Source: Variovorax sp. PAMC 28711 (GTDB lineage: Bacteria > Pseudomonadota > Gammaproteobacteria > Burkholderiales > Burkholderiaceae_C). Taken from it: a stretch of 64,000 nucleotides of DNA. Under the pieces are notes generated by a model. That model was given only the letters and a program-made list of their open reading frames with translations. It had not been told where the DNA came from and searched no databases. A program made the translations under genes and the position numbers. The DNA lies in NCBI RefSeq assembly GCF_001577265.1, contig NZ_CP014517.1, positions 1,355,001 to 1,419,000 of the forward strand. Direction: 5' to 3'. Numbering within the stretch: the stretch's first letter is position 1; every line of letters starts with the position of its first letter. Below, piece by piece: positions 27,039 through 36,853 of this stretch.

Positions 27039-28495
27039 ACTGCCCTTCCCTCGCGCGTGAAGCGCTCTGATTTCGAAGACACGGTGCCCAGCTCCACGAC
27101 CTTGGCCGGCACGGCGCCGATCGAGCCCGCGCCCATGCAGATCACGACGTCGCCTTCGCGGGCGTTGTCCAGGATGGCTTGCGGCATGGCCGCGATGTCG
27201 TCGACGAACACCGGCTCGACCTTGCCCGCCACGCGCAGTGCGCGCGCTAGCGACCGGCCGTCGGCCGCCACGATCGGCTGCTCGCCCGCCGCGTACACCT
27301 CGCCCAGCAGCACCGCGTCGGCGTTGCCGATGACCTTCACGAAATCCTCGAAGCAATCCCGGGTGCGTGTGTAGCGGTGCGGCTGGAACGCCAGCACCAG
27401 CCGGCGGCCCGGGAACGCACCGCGCGCCGCGGCGAGGGTCGCGGCCATCTCGACCGGATGGTGGCCGTAGTCGTCGATCACGGTGAAAGCGCCGGCGGCA
27501 TGGGTCGTCGGCACGCCCTGTACCGCCACGTCGCCGTAGCTCTGGAAGCGCCGGCCCACGCCCTTGAAATCGGCCAGGCCGCGCTGCACGGCCTCGTCGG
27601 GCACGTTGAGTTCCACCGCCACCGCGATGACCGACAGCGCGTTCAGCACGTTGTGCTCGCCCGGCAGGTTCAGCACGATGTCCAGGTCGGGCAAGGTGAT
27701 GCCGTTGCGGCGCTGCACCGTGAAGTGCATCTGGCCGCCGACCGCGCGCACGTTCACCGCGCGCACCTGGGCGTCGTCGTTGAAGCCGTAGCTCGTGACC
27801 GGGCAAGTCACTTCCGAAACGATCTCGCGCACCGCGGCATCGTCGGTGCAGAGGATCGCCACGCCGTAGAACGGCATGCGGTGCAGGAAATCGACGAAGG
27901 CCTTCTTGAGGTTCGCGAAGTCGTGCCCGTAGGTCTCCATGTGGTCGGCGTCGATGTTCGTGACGACCGCCATGACCGGCAGCAGGTTCAGGAACGAGGC
28001 GTCCGATTCGTCGGCCTCCACCACGATGTAGTCGCCGCTGCCCAGCTTCGCGTTGGCGCCGGCGCTGTTCAGCCGGCCGCCGATCACGAAGGTCGGGTCG
28101 AGCCCGGCGGCGGCGAGCACGCTCGCCACCAGGCTGGTGGTGGTGGTCTTGCCGTGCGTGCCGGCGATCGCGATGCCCTGCTTCAGGCGCATGAGTTCGG
28201 CCAACATGAGGGCGCGCGGCACGACCGGGATCTTCTTCTCACGCGCGGCGATCACTTCCGGGTTGTCCGCCTGCACCGCGGTCGACGTCACGACCGCGTC
28301 GGCGCCCGCGATGTTCGCGGCATCGTGGCCGACGAAGGTCGCGATGCCGAGGCTCGCCAGGCGCTTGAGCGTCGCGCTGTCGGCCAGGTCGGAGCCCGAG
28401 ATGCGGTAGCCGAGGTTCAGCAGGATTTCGGCGATGCCGCTCATGCCGACGCCGCCGACGCCGACGAAATGAATGTGACGGATGGCGTGCTTCAT
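27035..28495 (-). CDS. murC: UDP-N-acetylmuramate--L-alanine ligase
   Basis: MurC adds L-Ala to UDP-MurNAc, the first step of the peptide stem. The 486-residue protein has the N-domain dinucleotide-like motif [21 protein letters not shown], the ATP loop [16 protein letters not shown] and the central [14 protein letters not shown]. The C-domain holds [24 protein letters not shown], unlike the EYDTAFFDKRSK of Mpl, confirms the MurC assignment. It overlaps murG and ddl by 4 nt each. Confidence 0.97.
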   Translation of the reverse strand: MKHAIRHIHFVGVGGVGMSGIAEILLNLGYRISGSDLADSATLKRLASLGIATFVGHDAANIAGADAVVTSTAVQADNPEVIAAREKKIPVVPRALMLAELMRLKQGIAIAGTHGKTTTTSLVASVLAAAGLDPTFVIGGRLNSAGANAKLGSGDYIVVEADESDASFLNLLPVMAVVTNIDADHMETYGHDFANLKKAFVDFLHRMPFYGVAILCTDDAAVREIVSEVTCPVTSYGFNDDAQVRAVNVRAVGGQMHFTVQRRNGITLPDLDIVLNLPGEHNVLNALSVIAVAVELNVPDEAVQRGLADFKGVGRRFQSYGDVAVQGVPTTHAAGAFTVIDDYGHHPVEMAATLAAARGAFPGRRLVLAFQPHRYTRTRDCFEDFVKVIGNADAVLLGEVYAAGEQPIVAADGRSLARALRVAGKVEPVFVDDIAAMPQAILDNAREGDVVICMGAGSIGAVPAKVVELGTVSSKSERFTREGRAV

Positions 28496-29571
28496 GCGCG
28501 GGCCTCCCGTTTCGCGGCGAGCTCTTCGCAGGCGCGAACGACTTCGCCGACGGCTTCTGTCTTCTGCATCGTCTTGGCCTTCATGGCCCGCTCGACCAGC
28601 GTGGAGCGTTCTGTTTTTTGTAGCAAGTCGGCCAGCAATTCAGGGGTGAGTTCGGACTGTTGAACGATCCAGCCGCCGCCCGCGTCGACCAGGAAGTGGG
28701 CGTTGGTGGTCTGGTGGTCGTCCACCGCCGAAGGAAAGGGAACGAACAGCGCGGCGGCGCCGACGGCTGCGATTTCGGTCACGGTGCTGGCACCGGCGCG
28801 CGCGACGATCAGGTCGGCATCGGCATACGCGCTGGCCGTGTCGTCGATGAAGGGCGTGAGCTCGCCGGTGACGCCTGCCGCGGCGTAGTTGGCACGCAGC
28901 TCGTCGATCTGCTTGGCACCGCTCTGATGGACCACGCTGGGCCGGGCGGCCGGCGCGATCATCGCGAGCGCCTTGGGCACCACCGCGTTGAGCGCTTTGG
29001 CGCCCAGGCTGCCGCCCACGACCAGCAGTTTGAGCGGGCCGCTGCGACTGGCGAAGCGCACAGCCGGCACCGGCTGCTGCAGGAACCCCGCACGCAGCGG
29101 ATTGCCGACCCAGGTCGCATTCTTCAGCACATCCGGAAACGCGGTGAAAACGCGGTTCGCCACGCTGGCGAGCACCTTGTTGGCGAGCCCGGCCACCGAA
29201 TTCTGCTCGTGCAGCACGAGCGGCTTGCCGAGCAGCACGCTCATCATGCCGCCGGGAAAAGTGATGTAGCCGCCGAGGCCGACGACCACGTCGGGCTTGA
29301 CGCGGCGCAGCACCGCGATGCTTTGCAGGAAGGCGCGCAGCAGCCGCCCCGGCAGCATGAGCAAGGTGAGCGGACCCTTGCCGCGCACGCCGCCGAACTG
29401 AACGGGTTCGAAGGCGAAACCGCGCGGCGGCACGAGCTTTTCTTCCATGCTGCCCGGCGCGCCCAGCCAGTGCACCTGCCAGCCACGCGTGCGCAATTCT
29501 TCCGCGACCGCGAGGCCCGGGAAGATGTGGCCGCCGGTGCCGCCGGCCATGACCAAGGCGGTCCGCGTCAT
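28492..29571 (-). CDS. murG: UDP-GlcNAc:lipid I N-acetylglucosaminyltransferase
   Basis: MurG converts lipid I to lipid II on the cytoplasmic face. The 359-residue GT28 enzyme has [56 protein letters not shown] and [14 protein letters not shown]. The ATG at 29571 overlaps the ftsW stop by 4 nt; the long open frame upstream is inside ftsW. Confidence 0.97.
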   Translation of the reverse strand: MTRTALVMAGGTGGHIFPGLAVAEELRTRGWQVHWLGAPGSMEEKLVPPRGFAFEPVQFGGVRGKGPLTLLMLPGRLLRAFLQSIAVLRRVKPDVVVGLGGYITFPGGMMSVLLGKPLVLHEQNSVAGLANKVLASVANRVFTAFPDVLKNATWVGNPLRAGFLQQPVPAVRFASRSGPLKLLVVGGSLGAKALNAVVPKALAMIAPAARPSVVHQSGAKQIDELRANYAAAGVTGELTPFIDDTASAYADADLIVARAGASTVTEIAAVGAAALFVPFPSAVDDHQTTNAHFLVDAGGGWIVQQSELTPELLADLLQKTERSTLVERAMKAKTMQKTEAVGEVVRACEELAAKREARA

Positions 29572-30866
29572 ACGCGACCCCCGCGCATCATCACGCGGTT
29601 CTCGTAGTCGATGCGCAGCACGATGGCCAGCGCGATCAGGTTGAACAGGATGGCCGAGCCACCAAAGCTCATGAGCGGCAAGGTCAGTCCCTTGGTCGGC
29701 AGCGCGCCGAGGTTCACGCCCATGTTGATGAAGGTCTGGAAGCCGATCCAGATGCCGATGCCCTGCGCCACCAGGCCGGAGAACACGCGGTCGAGCGCGA
29801 TCGACTGGCGGCCGATGTGCATGATCCGGCGCGTCAGCCACAGGAACAGTCCGATCGCGAGCAGCACGCCCACCAGACCGAATTCTTCGCCGATCACCGC
29901 GAGCAGGAAGTCGGTGTGCGCTTCGGGCAACCAGTGCAGCTTCTCGATGCTGCCGCCGAGCCCGACACCCCAGACCTCGCCGCGCCCGATGGCGATCAGC
30001 GAGTGCGAAAGCTGATAACCCTTGCCCAGCGCGTTGTGCTCGCTCCACGGATCGAGGTAGGCAAAGATGCGCTCGCGCCGCCACGAACTCGACGCCACGA
30101 TCGAGGCGAAAGCCGCCACCACCAGCATCGCGATCACGAAGAACATGCGCGCGTTCACGCCGCCGAGAAACAGGATGCCCATCGCGATGACGGCAATGAC
30201 CATGAAGGCGCCCATGTCGGGCTCGGCCAGCAGCAGCATGCCCACGACCACCACGGCGATGCCCATCGGCAGCACGGCCCGGAAAAAGCGCTCTTTGATC
30301 TCCATCTTGCGCACCATGTAACTGGCCGCGTAGAGCACCATCGCGAGCTTCGCGAGCTCCGACGGCTGGAAGCGCATGAAGCCCATCGGCAGCCAGCGGC
30401 GCGCGCCGTTCACGTTGATGCCGATGTGCGGGATCAGCACGGCCACCAGCAGGAGCAGTGACGCGACGAAAAGCCAGGGCGCCACGCGCTCCCAGGTTTT
30501 CATGGGGACCTGGAAGGTCAGGAGCGCGGCAACGACCGCGATGACGAGCGACATGGCGTGCCGACTCAGGAAGAACATCGGCCCGTAGCCCTGGCGCGCG
30601 AAGCGCGGGTTGTCCGGCAAGGCGATCGATGCCGAATAGACCATCACCAGGCCCCAGGTCAGCAGCGCGACCGTGACCCACACCAGCGCCTGGTCGAAGC
30701 CGAGCACCCGCACAGGTGCGGCCTTGGTCTGGGTTGTTCCGGCGCCGCCGAGGTGGACCGGCAGATGGATGGGCAACGCATCGATGCCGCGCTTGGCACG
30801 GCCGAACCAGCCACCGAAGCGGCTGCTTTTTTCTTCCGGCGAATTCGGGACGGCGGCGCTGTTCAT
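29568..30866 (-). CDS. ftsW: Septal peptidoglycan glycosyltransferase FtsW
   Basis: FtsW is the SEDS polymerase of the divisome and works with FtsI. The 432-residue polytopic protein has a hydrophilic N-terminal tail of about 70 residues and then about ten helices. SEDS motifs include [61 protein letters not shown] and [21 protein letters not shown]. The start at 30866 overlaps the murD stop by 4 nt. Placement between murD and murG is the classical order. Confidence 0.97.
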   Translation of the reverse strand: MNSAAVPNSPEEKSSRFGGWFGRAKRGIDALPIHLPVHLGGAGTTQTKAAPVRVLGFDQALVWVTVALLTWGLVMVYSASIALPDNPRFARQGYGPMFFLSRHAMSLVIAVVAALLTFQVPMKTWERVAPWLFVASLLLLVAVLIPHIGINVNGARRWLPMGFMRFQPSELAKLAMVLYAASYMVRKMEIKERFFRAVLPMGIAVVVVGMLLLAEPDMGAFMVIAVIAMGILFLGGVNARMFFVIAMLVVAAFASIVASSSWRRERIFAYLDPWSEHNALGKGYQLSHSLIAIGRGEVWGVGLGGSIEKLHWLPEAHTDFLLAVIGEEFGLVGVLLAIGLFLWLTRRIMHIGRQSIALDRVFSGLVAQGIGIWIGFQTFINMGVNLGALPTKGLTLPLMSFGGSAILFNLIALAIVLRIDYENRVMMRGGRV

Positions 30867-32707
30867 GCAGCTTCTCCAGCGTTTACGCGCGGGGCATCGG
30901 CGAGCGCCAGGACCGCTTCGCAAAAAACGTCGGCGCGGTGTTCGTAGTCGCGGAACATGTCGAAACTGGCGCACGCCGGGGACAGCAGAACGGCGTCACC
31001 GGGGTGCGCGCGGCCCGCCGCGAGCGACACCGCTTCGGGCAATGTCCCGGCGTTCAGCAACGACACGCCGGTGCCTTCGAGCGCAGCGGCGATGAGCGGC
31101 GCATCGCGCCCGATCAACACCACGGCGCGGGCGAACTGGGCCACCGGCGCAGCCAGCGGCGAGAAGTCCTGCCCCTTGCCTTCGCCGCCCAGGATGACGA
31201 CCACGCGGCGCTCGACGCCGAGGCCACCGAGCGCGGCCACCGTGGCGCCGACGTTCGTGCCCTTGCTGTCGTCGAAGTACTCGACCGCGTCGACGATGGC
31301 GACCGGCGCCACGCGGTGCGGCTCGCCGCGGTAGTCGCGCAGGCCGTAGAGCATCGGCGCGAGCTGGCAGCCCGCCGCCGTGGCGAGCGCCAGCGCTGCC
31401 AGTGCATTCAGCGCGTTGTGCTGGCCGCGAATGCGCAGCGCATCGGCCGGCAGGAACCGTTGCAGGAAAATTTCTTCTTGCACGATGGCGCCGCGCTTGC
31501 GCTTTTGCGTTTCGTCGGCTTCCAGCGCACGCACCAGCCAGCTCATGCCGTTCACGCGTTCGATGCCGTAGTCGCCCGGTCGCAGCGGCATGCCGGCGCC
31601 GAAAGTGACGTGCTCGCGGATCAGCGGACGCTGCAGCTTGGCGCGCACCGGCGGCGGCAGCATCGCCATCACGCCGGCGTCGTCGCGGTTGAGCAGCATC
31701 AGGCCGTGCTCGCCGAACACCCGCGCCTTGGCGCCGGCATAGGCAGCCATGTCGCCGTGCCAGTCGAGGTGGTCCTGTGTCAGGTTGAGCGCGGTGGCGG
31801 CGGTCGGCTCGAAACCCTGCACGCCGTCGAGCTGGAAGCTGGACAGTTCGAGCACCCACACCTCGGGCAACGTGTCGGTATCGAGGTGCGCAGCCAGCGT
31901 GTCGAGCAGCGTCGGGCCGATGTTGCCGGCGATCGCCACGGTCTTGCCTGCGCATTCGACCAACAGGCCCGTCAGCGCTGTGACGGTGGTCTTGCCGTTG
32001 GTGCCGGTGATGGCGAGCACCGCCGGGGTGTAGCCCTCGGGCGGCAGCGGTTCGGGCGCGGCGATCGGCAACGGCTTGTCGTCTTCCGGCACCGGGACGA
32101 CCGGGGCAGCCGACAGTTCGGCGATGCGGGCGACGAACGCGGCGGCGTCGCGCGCGGCGGTGTGGACGGAGTTCGCAGCAGCCGGGGCGGCGGGCGGCGC
32201 CTCCGGTTCGCTTGGAGCGAGCGCGACGGGAGGTTCGATTTCGGCTTCGACCTCGGGCTGTGGCTCGGTTTCGACCGCTGCTTCCACGACCGGCGCTTGC
32301 TCGGCCATCTCGATCTCCGCCTGCGGTTGCGGCACGGGCGCGACCGGAGGTGGCACGTCGGCTGTCCGAAGATCGCGCAACGCCAACGCGAACAGGTCCA
32401 GCTCGCCGCCCACCGTGAGGCCCGTCGCCTTCGCAGCGCCGACCACCGGTGCGATGGCCGCAGGCGAGAGGCCCGGCGAGCGGTACACCGCGCGCACCGC
32501 CGTACCGTCGACCAACGCGGCCGAGAACGGTCCGCCGACGAACACCGCCGCCGGCACGTCGTGCTGCAGCGTCGCCAGCTGCGGCGGCGCTTCGCGCGTG
32601 TCGGCCACGGTCACGTGCGCACCGTGGCGGGCGCACCATCGCGCCATGGCCAGGCCCGAGGCACCCAGGCCCAGGATCAGCACGTGAAGGTCTTGCAGAT
32701 GCTTCAT
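30863..32707 (-). CDS. murD: UDP-N-acetylmuramoyl-L-alanine--D-glutamate ligase with a large Pro/Ala/Glu insertion
   Basis: MurD adds D-Glu to UDP-MurNAc-L-Ala. The N-domain ([19 protein letters not shown]) and the ATP loop [11 protein letters not shown] (residues 235-245) are intact, as are [35 protein letters not shown] and DSKGTN. The protein is 614 residues, against 438 in E. coli. The excess is mostly a Pro/Ala/Glu/Val-rich segment at about residues 112-225 between [10 protein letters not shown] and [10 protein letters not shown], exactly where other MurDs connect the N and central domains directly. A second smaller insertion lies near residues 370-400. The frame is continuous and the ends are fixed by neighbours, so this is not a fusion error. 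Confidence 0.96.
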   Translation of the reverse strand: MKHLQDLHVLILGLGASGLAMARWCARHGAHVTVADTREAPPQLATLQHDVPAAVFVGGPFSAALVDGTAVRAVYRSPGLSPAAIAPVVGAAKATGLTVGGELDLFALALRDLRTADVPPPVAPVPQPQAEIEMAEQAPVVEAAVETEPQPEVEAEIEPPVALAPSEPEAPPAAPAAANSVHTAARDAAAFVARIAELSAAPVVPVPEDDKPLPIAAPEPLPPEGYTPAVLAITGTNGKTTVTALTGLLVECAGKTVAIAGNIGPTLLDTLAAHLDTDTLPEVWVLELSSFQLDGVQGFEPTAATALNLTQDHLDWHGDMAAYAGAKARVFGEHGLMLLNRDDAGVMAMLPPPVRAKLQRPLIREHVTFGAGMPLRPGDYGIERVNGMSWLVRALEADETQKRKRGAIVQEEIFLQRFLPADALRIRGQHNALNALAALALATAAGCQLAPMLYGLRDYRGEPHRVAPVAIVDAVEYFDDSKGTNVGATVAALGGLGVERRVVVILGGEGKGQDFSPLAAPVAQFARAVVLIGRDAPLIAAALEGTGVSLLNAGTLPEAVSLAAGRAHPGDAVLLSPACASFDMFRDYEHRADVFCEAVLALADAPRVNAGEAA

Positions 32708-32711
32708 CGGT

Positions 32712-33890
32712 TCAACGCAGCTTCAGGGTCGACAGACCTACCAGGCACAGCAGCATCGTGATGATCCAGAAGCGCACGACGACCTGCGTCTCGCGCCATC
32801 CGCTCTTCTCGAAGTGATGGTGCAAGGGCGCCATCTTCAGGATGCGACGGCCTTCGCCGAAACGCTTCTTGGTGTACTTGAAGTACAGGACCTGCGCCAT
32901 CACCGAGATCGCCTCGACCACGAAGATGCCTCCCATCACGAAGAAGACGATCTCCTGCCGTACGATGACCGCGATGGTCCCGAGCGCGCCACCCAGCGCC
33001 AGCGCGCCGACGTCGCCCATGAACACCTGCGCCGGATGGGTGTTGAACCACAGGAACGCCAGCCCCGCACCCGCCATGGCGGAGCAGAACACCAGCAGTT
33101 CGCCCGAGCCCGGAATGTGCGGGAACAGCAGGTAGCGCGAGTACACCGAGCTGCCGGTGACATAGGCGAACACGCCCAGCGCCGAGCCGACCATGACGAC
33201 CGGCATGATCGCCAGGCCGTCGAGCCCGTCGGTGAGGTTCACCGCGTTGCTCGAGCCGACGATCACGAGGTAGGTCAGGATGACGAAGCCGATGCCGCCG
33301 AGCGGGTAGCTCACTTCCTTGAAGAAGGGCACGAGCAGGTTGATCTTCGGGGGAAAGCTCAGGTCGAAGCCCGAGCGCACCCACGCGTAGAACAGTTCGA
33401 TCACGCGCCAGTTCGAGCTCTCGGAGATGCTGAACAGCAGGTAGAAGCCCGCCACCAGGCCGACCACCGACTGCCAGAAATACTTCTCGCGCGAGCGCAT
33501 GCCTTCGGGGTCCTTGCGGACCACCTTGCGCCAGTCGTCGACCCAGCCGATCGCGCCGAAACCCAGCGTGACCCAGAGCACGATCCACACGAACCGATTC
33601 GACAGATCGAACCAAAGCAGGGTCGCGAAAGCGATCGAGAACAGCACCAGCACGCCGCCCATGGTGGGCGTGCCGCTCTTGGTCAGGTGCGTTTCCATGC
33701 CGTAGCCGCGGATCGGCTGGCCGATCTTGAGCGCGGTCAGGCGGCGGATCGCATACGGGCCGACCGCGAGGCCGATCAGCAGCGCCGTCGTTGCGGCCAT
33801 CAGCGCGCGGAAGGTGAGGTACTGGAAGACGCGCAGGAACCCGAATTCGGGCGACAGCGATTGCAACCATTGGGCCAGGCTCATCAGCAT
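32712..33890 (-). CDS. mraY: Phospho-N-acetylmuramoyl-pentapeptide transferase
   Basis: MraY transfers phospho-MurNAc-pentapeptide to undecaprenyl phosphate, making lipid I. The 392-residue protein has about ten membrane helices and the signatures [58 protein letters not shown] and [12 protein letters not shown] chose the ATG at 33890 ([10 protein letters not shown]), typical for Betaproteobacteria; a GTG at 33905 would add five residues and neither has a visible ribosome site. It is 18 nt from murF and 4 nt from murD. Confidence 0.96.
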   Translation of the reverse strand: MLMSLAQWLQSLSPEFGFLRVFQYLTFRALMAATTALLIGLAVGPYAIRRLTALKIGQPIRGYGMETHLTKSGTPTMGGVLVLFSIAFATLLWFDLSNRFVWIVLWVTLGFGAIGWVDDWRKVVRKDPEGMRSREKYFWQSVVGLVAGFYLLFSISESSNWRVIELFYAWVRSGFDLSFPPKINLLVPFFKEVSYPLGGIGFVILTYLVIVGSSNAVNLTDGLDGLAIMPVVMVGSALGVFAYVTGSSVYSRYLLFPHIPGSGELLVFCSAMAGAGLAFLWFNTHPAQVFMGDVGALALGGALGTIAVIVRQEIVFFVMGGIFVVEAISVMAQVLYFKYTKKRFGEGRRILKMAPLHHHFEKSGWRETQVVVRFWIITMLLCLVGLSTLKLR

Positions 33891-33908
33891 GGTGCGTGTG
33901 TGCACGGT

Positions 33909-35345
33909 TCACGCATGACCGGCCTCCTCGTTGTGTGGGGTGGTGTGGCCGACGACGGCCTGCACGACGCGCTCCATGCGCATGAAACGCGAGCCCTTGA
34001 CCAGCAGGCTGGCGGTGTGCGGCAAGGCATCGAGCACGGCGGCATTGAGCGCATCGATGTCCGCGAAATGCCGGCCCTGTGTGTCGCCCCGACCGCGATT
34101 CGACGCGTCGACGCTGTGCCTGGATTCGTCGCCGAGCCCGAAGACCTGTTGGATGCCGCGCTCGCGCGCCCAGTCGCCCACTTCGGCATGGAAAGCCGGG
34201 CCCTGGTCGCCGACCTCGCCCATGTCGCCGAGCACCAGCAGGCGCGGCGCCGGCATGCTGGCGAGCACGTCGATCGCGGCGCGCACCGAATCCGGATTGG
34301 CGTTGTAGGTGTCGTCGACCAGCGTGAACACGCGCCCGTCGGGCAGCTTCAGGGCGCTGGCTTTGGAGCGGCCCTTGACGGGCTCGAAAGCGTCGAGCCC
34401 CTCGGCGATCGTCTCGAGCGCAATGCCGGTCGGCAGCGCACAGGCGATGGCGGCCAGCGCGTTGACCACGTTGTGGCGGCCGGCAATGCGCAACGTGCAC
34501 GACAGCGGGCCCACGGGCGTGCGGGCGACCAGCTTCCACGCGCCGTCGCGCCAGTCGGCCGACACCAGACCGATGTCGGCATCCTCGTCTTCGCCGAACG
34601 TGAGACAGCGGCGCTGCGCGGTCTCCTGTGCGAGCGAACGCCACAAGGCGGTGAACGGGTCGCCGGCGGGAAACACCGCGGTGCCGTTGTCCGGAAGCGC
34701 GTCGAACACGGCGCCGTTTTCACGCGCCACCGCTTCCACCGTGGCCATGAATTCGAGGTGCTCGCGCTGCGCGTTGTTGACCAGCGCGATGGTCGGCCGC
34801 GCGATGGCGCCGAGCCGCGCGATCTCGCCCGGATGGTTCATGCCGAGCTCGACCACGGCACGCGTGTGGTGCGCGCGCAGCCGCATCAGGGTCAGCGGCA
34901 CCCCGATCTCGTTGTTGAAATTTCCGGCGGTCGCCAGCGCGCGATCGGCGGAGGCCGTCGTCAGGATCGACGCCACCATCTGCGTGACGGTGGTCTTGCC
35001 GTTGCTGCCGGTGACCGCGACCAGCGGCAGTTCGTACTGCGCGCGCCAGCCGCCGGCGAGGGCGCCGAGGGCGACCAGCGAATCTGCCACTTCGAGCCCG
35101 GCGAGGCCGGCGGCTTCGAGCCCGCCGTGCGCGATGGCGGCCACCGCGCCGGCGGCCCGGGCATCGGCCAGAAACGCGTTGGCGTCGAAGCGCTCGCCCT
35201 TGAGCGCAACGAACAGATCGCCGGGGGCGAGCGTGCGGGTATCGGTGTGCACACGCTGGATCGGCGTCGCGGCATCGCCGACCAGCCGCGAGCCGGGCAC
35301 CCAGGCATGCGCCTGGCCGAGAGTCATCATGGCCGGCGCGCTCAT
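33909..35345 (-). CDS. murF: UDP-N-acetylmuramoyl-tripeptide--D-alanyl-D-alanine ligase
   Basis: MurF adds D-Ala-D-Ala and completes the pentapeptide. The 478-residue enzyme has an N-domain (VHTDTRTLAPGDLFVALKGERFDANAF), the ATP loop GSNGKTTVTQMVASIL, the central VVELGMNHPGEIARL and NNAQREHLEF, and the C-domain VDDTYNANPDSVRAAIDVL. The ATG at 35345 overlaps the murE stop by 4 nt. E. coli MurF is 452 residues, so the length is normal. Confidence 0.96.
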   Translation of the reverse strand: MSAPAMMTLGQAHAWVPGSRLVGDAATPIQRVHTDTRTLAPGDLFVALKGERFDANAFLADARAAGAVAAIAHGGLEAAGLAGLEVADSLVALGALAGGWRAQYELPLVAVTGSNGKTTVTQMVASILTTASADRALATAGNFNNEIGVPLTLMRLRAHHTRAVVELGMNHPGEIARLGAIARPTIALVNNAQREHLEFMATVEAVARENGAVFDALPDNGTAVFPAGDPFTALWRSLAQETAQRRCLTFGEDEDADIGLVSADWRDGAWKLVARTPVGPLSCTLRIAGRHNVVNALAAIACALPTGIALETIAEGLDAFEPVKGRSKASALKLPDGRVFTLVDDTYNANPDSVRAAIDVLASMPAPRLLVLGDMGEVGDQGPAFHAEVGDWARERGIQQVFGLGDESRHSVDASNRGRGDTQGRHFADIDALNAAVLDALPHTASLLVKGSRFMRMERVVQAVVGHTTPHNEEAGHA

Positions 35346-36853
35346 GCGGCACTCCGGCGCGTGAGCGCGTCGATTGCATGCGCGCGATCGGAAAAGGCGA
35401 TGCGTTCGCCGGCACTTTCCTGCCACGCTTCGTGGCCACGACCGGCGATCAGCACCACGTCTTCGGGGGCCGCCTGGGCCAGTGTGTCGGCGATCGCGCG
35501 AGCACGGTCGACCTCGACCTGCGCCGCATCGGGAGCGGCGAGGCCGAGCAGGATCTGACTGACGATGGCTGCCGGCTTTTCGCTGCGCGGGTTGTCGCTG
35601 GTGATGACGAGCCGATCGGCCCGCTTCTCGGCCACGGCCGCCATCAGCGGGCGCTTGACGGCGTCCCGATCGCCGCCGCAACCGAACACGCACCAGAGGG
35701 CGCCGCCGCGTTGCCGGGCCAGCGGCCGCAGCCCGGCCAGCGCCTTGTCGAGCGCATCGGGCGTGTGGGCGTAGTCGATCACGGCCAGCGGCTGCCCCGA
35801 AACGCTCACGCGCTCCATGCGGCCCGGCACGCTGCTCAGGTGCCGGCAGGCGGCCACGGCGGCGGCGAGCGGGATGCCGAGCGCGCGCATCGTGCCCACG
35901 ACGCCGAGCAGATTGTCGACGTTGTACTGGCCGATCAGCTGCGTCGCGAGACGCTCGACCGGCAGGCTGCTCTCGACGATCGAAAACTCGAGCCCGTCGA
36001 CGCCGTAGCCGATGTCCGTGGCCCTCAGGCGCGCCGGCGAACCGGCCGCCGACACGGTCCACACATCGAGCGAACCCACGCCGGATTCGACCAGGTTGCC
36101 GACCAGCGAGGCGCCGTGCACGTCGTCGAGGTTGACCACCGCCGCGCGCAGACCGGGCCAGCGGAACAGTTCCGCCTTGGCCTGCCAGTAGGCATCCATG
36201 TCGCCGTGGTAGTCGAGGTGGTCCTGCGTGAAATTGGTGAACACGGCCACCGCGATGCGCGTGCCGTCGAGCCGCCGCTCGGCGATGCCGATGGACGAGG
36301 CCTCGATCGCGCAGGCGCCGAACCCGCGCGACACGAAGGCGCGCAGTTCGCGCTGCAGCATCACCGGGTCGGGCGTGGTGAGGCCGGTGGAGACCAGCGC
36401 CGGCGGCATGCCGATGCCCAGCGTGCCGATCACGCCGCACGGCGACTGCGCGATGCGCTCCGATCGGGAGAGTGCCTCGGCGAGCCACCAGGCGGTGGAC
36501 GTCTTGCCGTTGGTGCCGGTGATGGCGAGCACATCGAGCTGCTCCGACGGCTTGCCGTAGAACCACGCGGCGATCTCGCCGGTCGCGGCCTTGAGTCCGG
36601 GATAGCAGGCGATCGCGTCGCTGTCGAAGCCGAAGGCCTCCACGCCTTCGCTCTCGACCAGGCAGGCCACCGCGCCTTGCGCCAGTGCCGATGCGACGTG
36701 GTGGCGACCATCGGTCGCGGCGCCCGGCCAGGCGATGAAACCGTCGCCCGATTCGAGGGCCCGGCTGTCGGCGTGCAGCGCGCCGCCGACGCACGAACGC
36801 AGCCAGTGCGCGGCTTCGGCCGGCGAGGAAAAGGTGGTGAGTGGCTGCGACAT
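35342..36853 (-). CDS. murE: UDP-N-acetylmuramoyl-L-alanyl-D-glutamate--2,6-diaminopimelate ligase
   Basis: MurE adds the third residue of the stem peptide. The 503-residue protein has ADSRALESGDGFIAWPG in the N-domain, the ATP loop GTNGKTSTAWWLAEAL, TNFTQDHLDYHGDM with the carbamylated-Lys region, and IDYAHTPDALDKAL. The C-domain carries ITSDNPRSEKP; the DNPR motif is that of meso-diaminopimelate-specific enzymes, consistent with dapF in this window. The ATG at 36853 shares one base with the ftsI stop (TGATG). Confidence 0.96.
   Translation of the reverse strand: MSQPLTTFSSPAEAAHWLRSCVGGALHADSRALESGDGFIAWPGAATDGRHHVASALAQGAVACLVESEGVEAFGFDSDAIACYPGLKAATGEIAAWFYGKPSEQLDVLAITGTNGKTSTAWWLAEALSRSERIAQSPCGVIGTLGIGMPPALVSTGLTTPDPVMLQRELRAFVSRGFGACAIEASSIGIAERRLDGTRIAVAVFTNFTQDHLDYHGDMDAYWQAKAELFRWPGLRAAVVNLDDVHGASLVGNLVESGVGSLDVWTVSAAGSPARLRATDIGYGVDGLEFSIVESSLPVERLATQLIGQYNVDNLLGVVGTMRALGIPLAAAVAACRHLSSVPGRMERVSVSGQPLAVIDYAHTPDALDKALAGLRPLARQRGGALWCVFGCGGDRDAVKRPLMAAVAEKRADRLVITSDNPRSEKPAAIVSQILLGLAAPDAAQVEVDRARAIADTLAQAAPEDVVLIAGRGHEAWQESAGERIAFSDRAHAIDALTRRSAA

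Noticed and set aside
30716..32761. Plus-strand frame opposite murD, considered because murD is unusually long
   Set aside because: MurD motifs flank the insertion in one continuous frame with overlapping neighbours, so no second gene is needed to explain the region.
32814..35558. Long plus-strand open frame opposite mraY and murF
   Set aside because: Same GC artefact: composition dominated by His, Arg, Ala and Asp, no family motif, and complete overlap with strongly supported mur genes.
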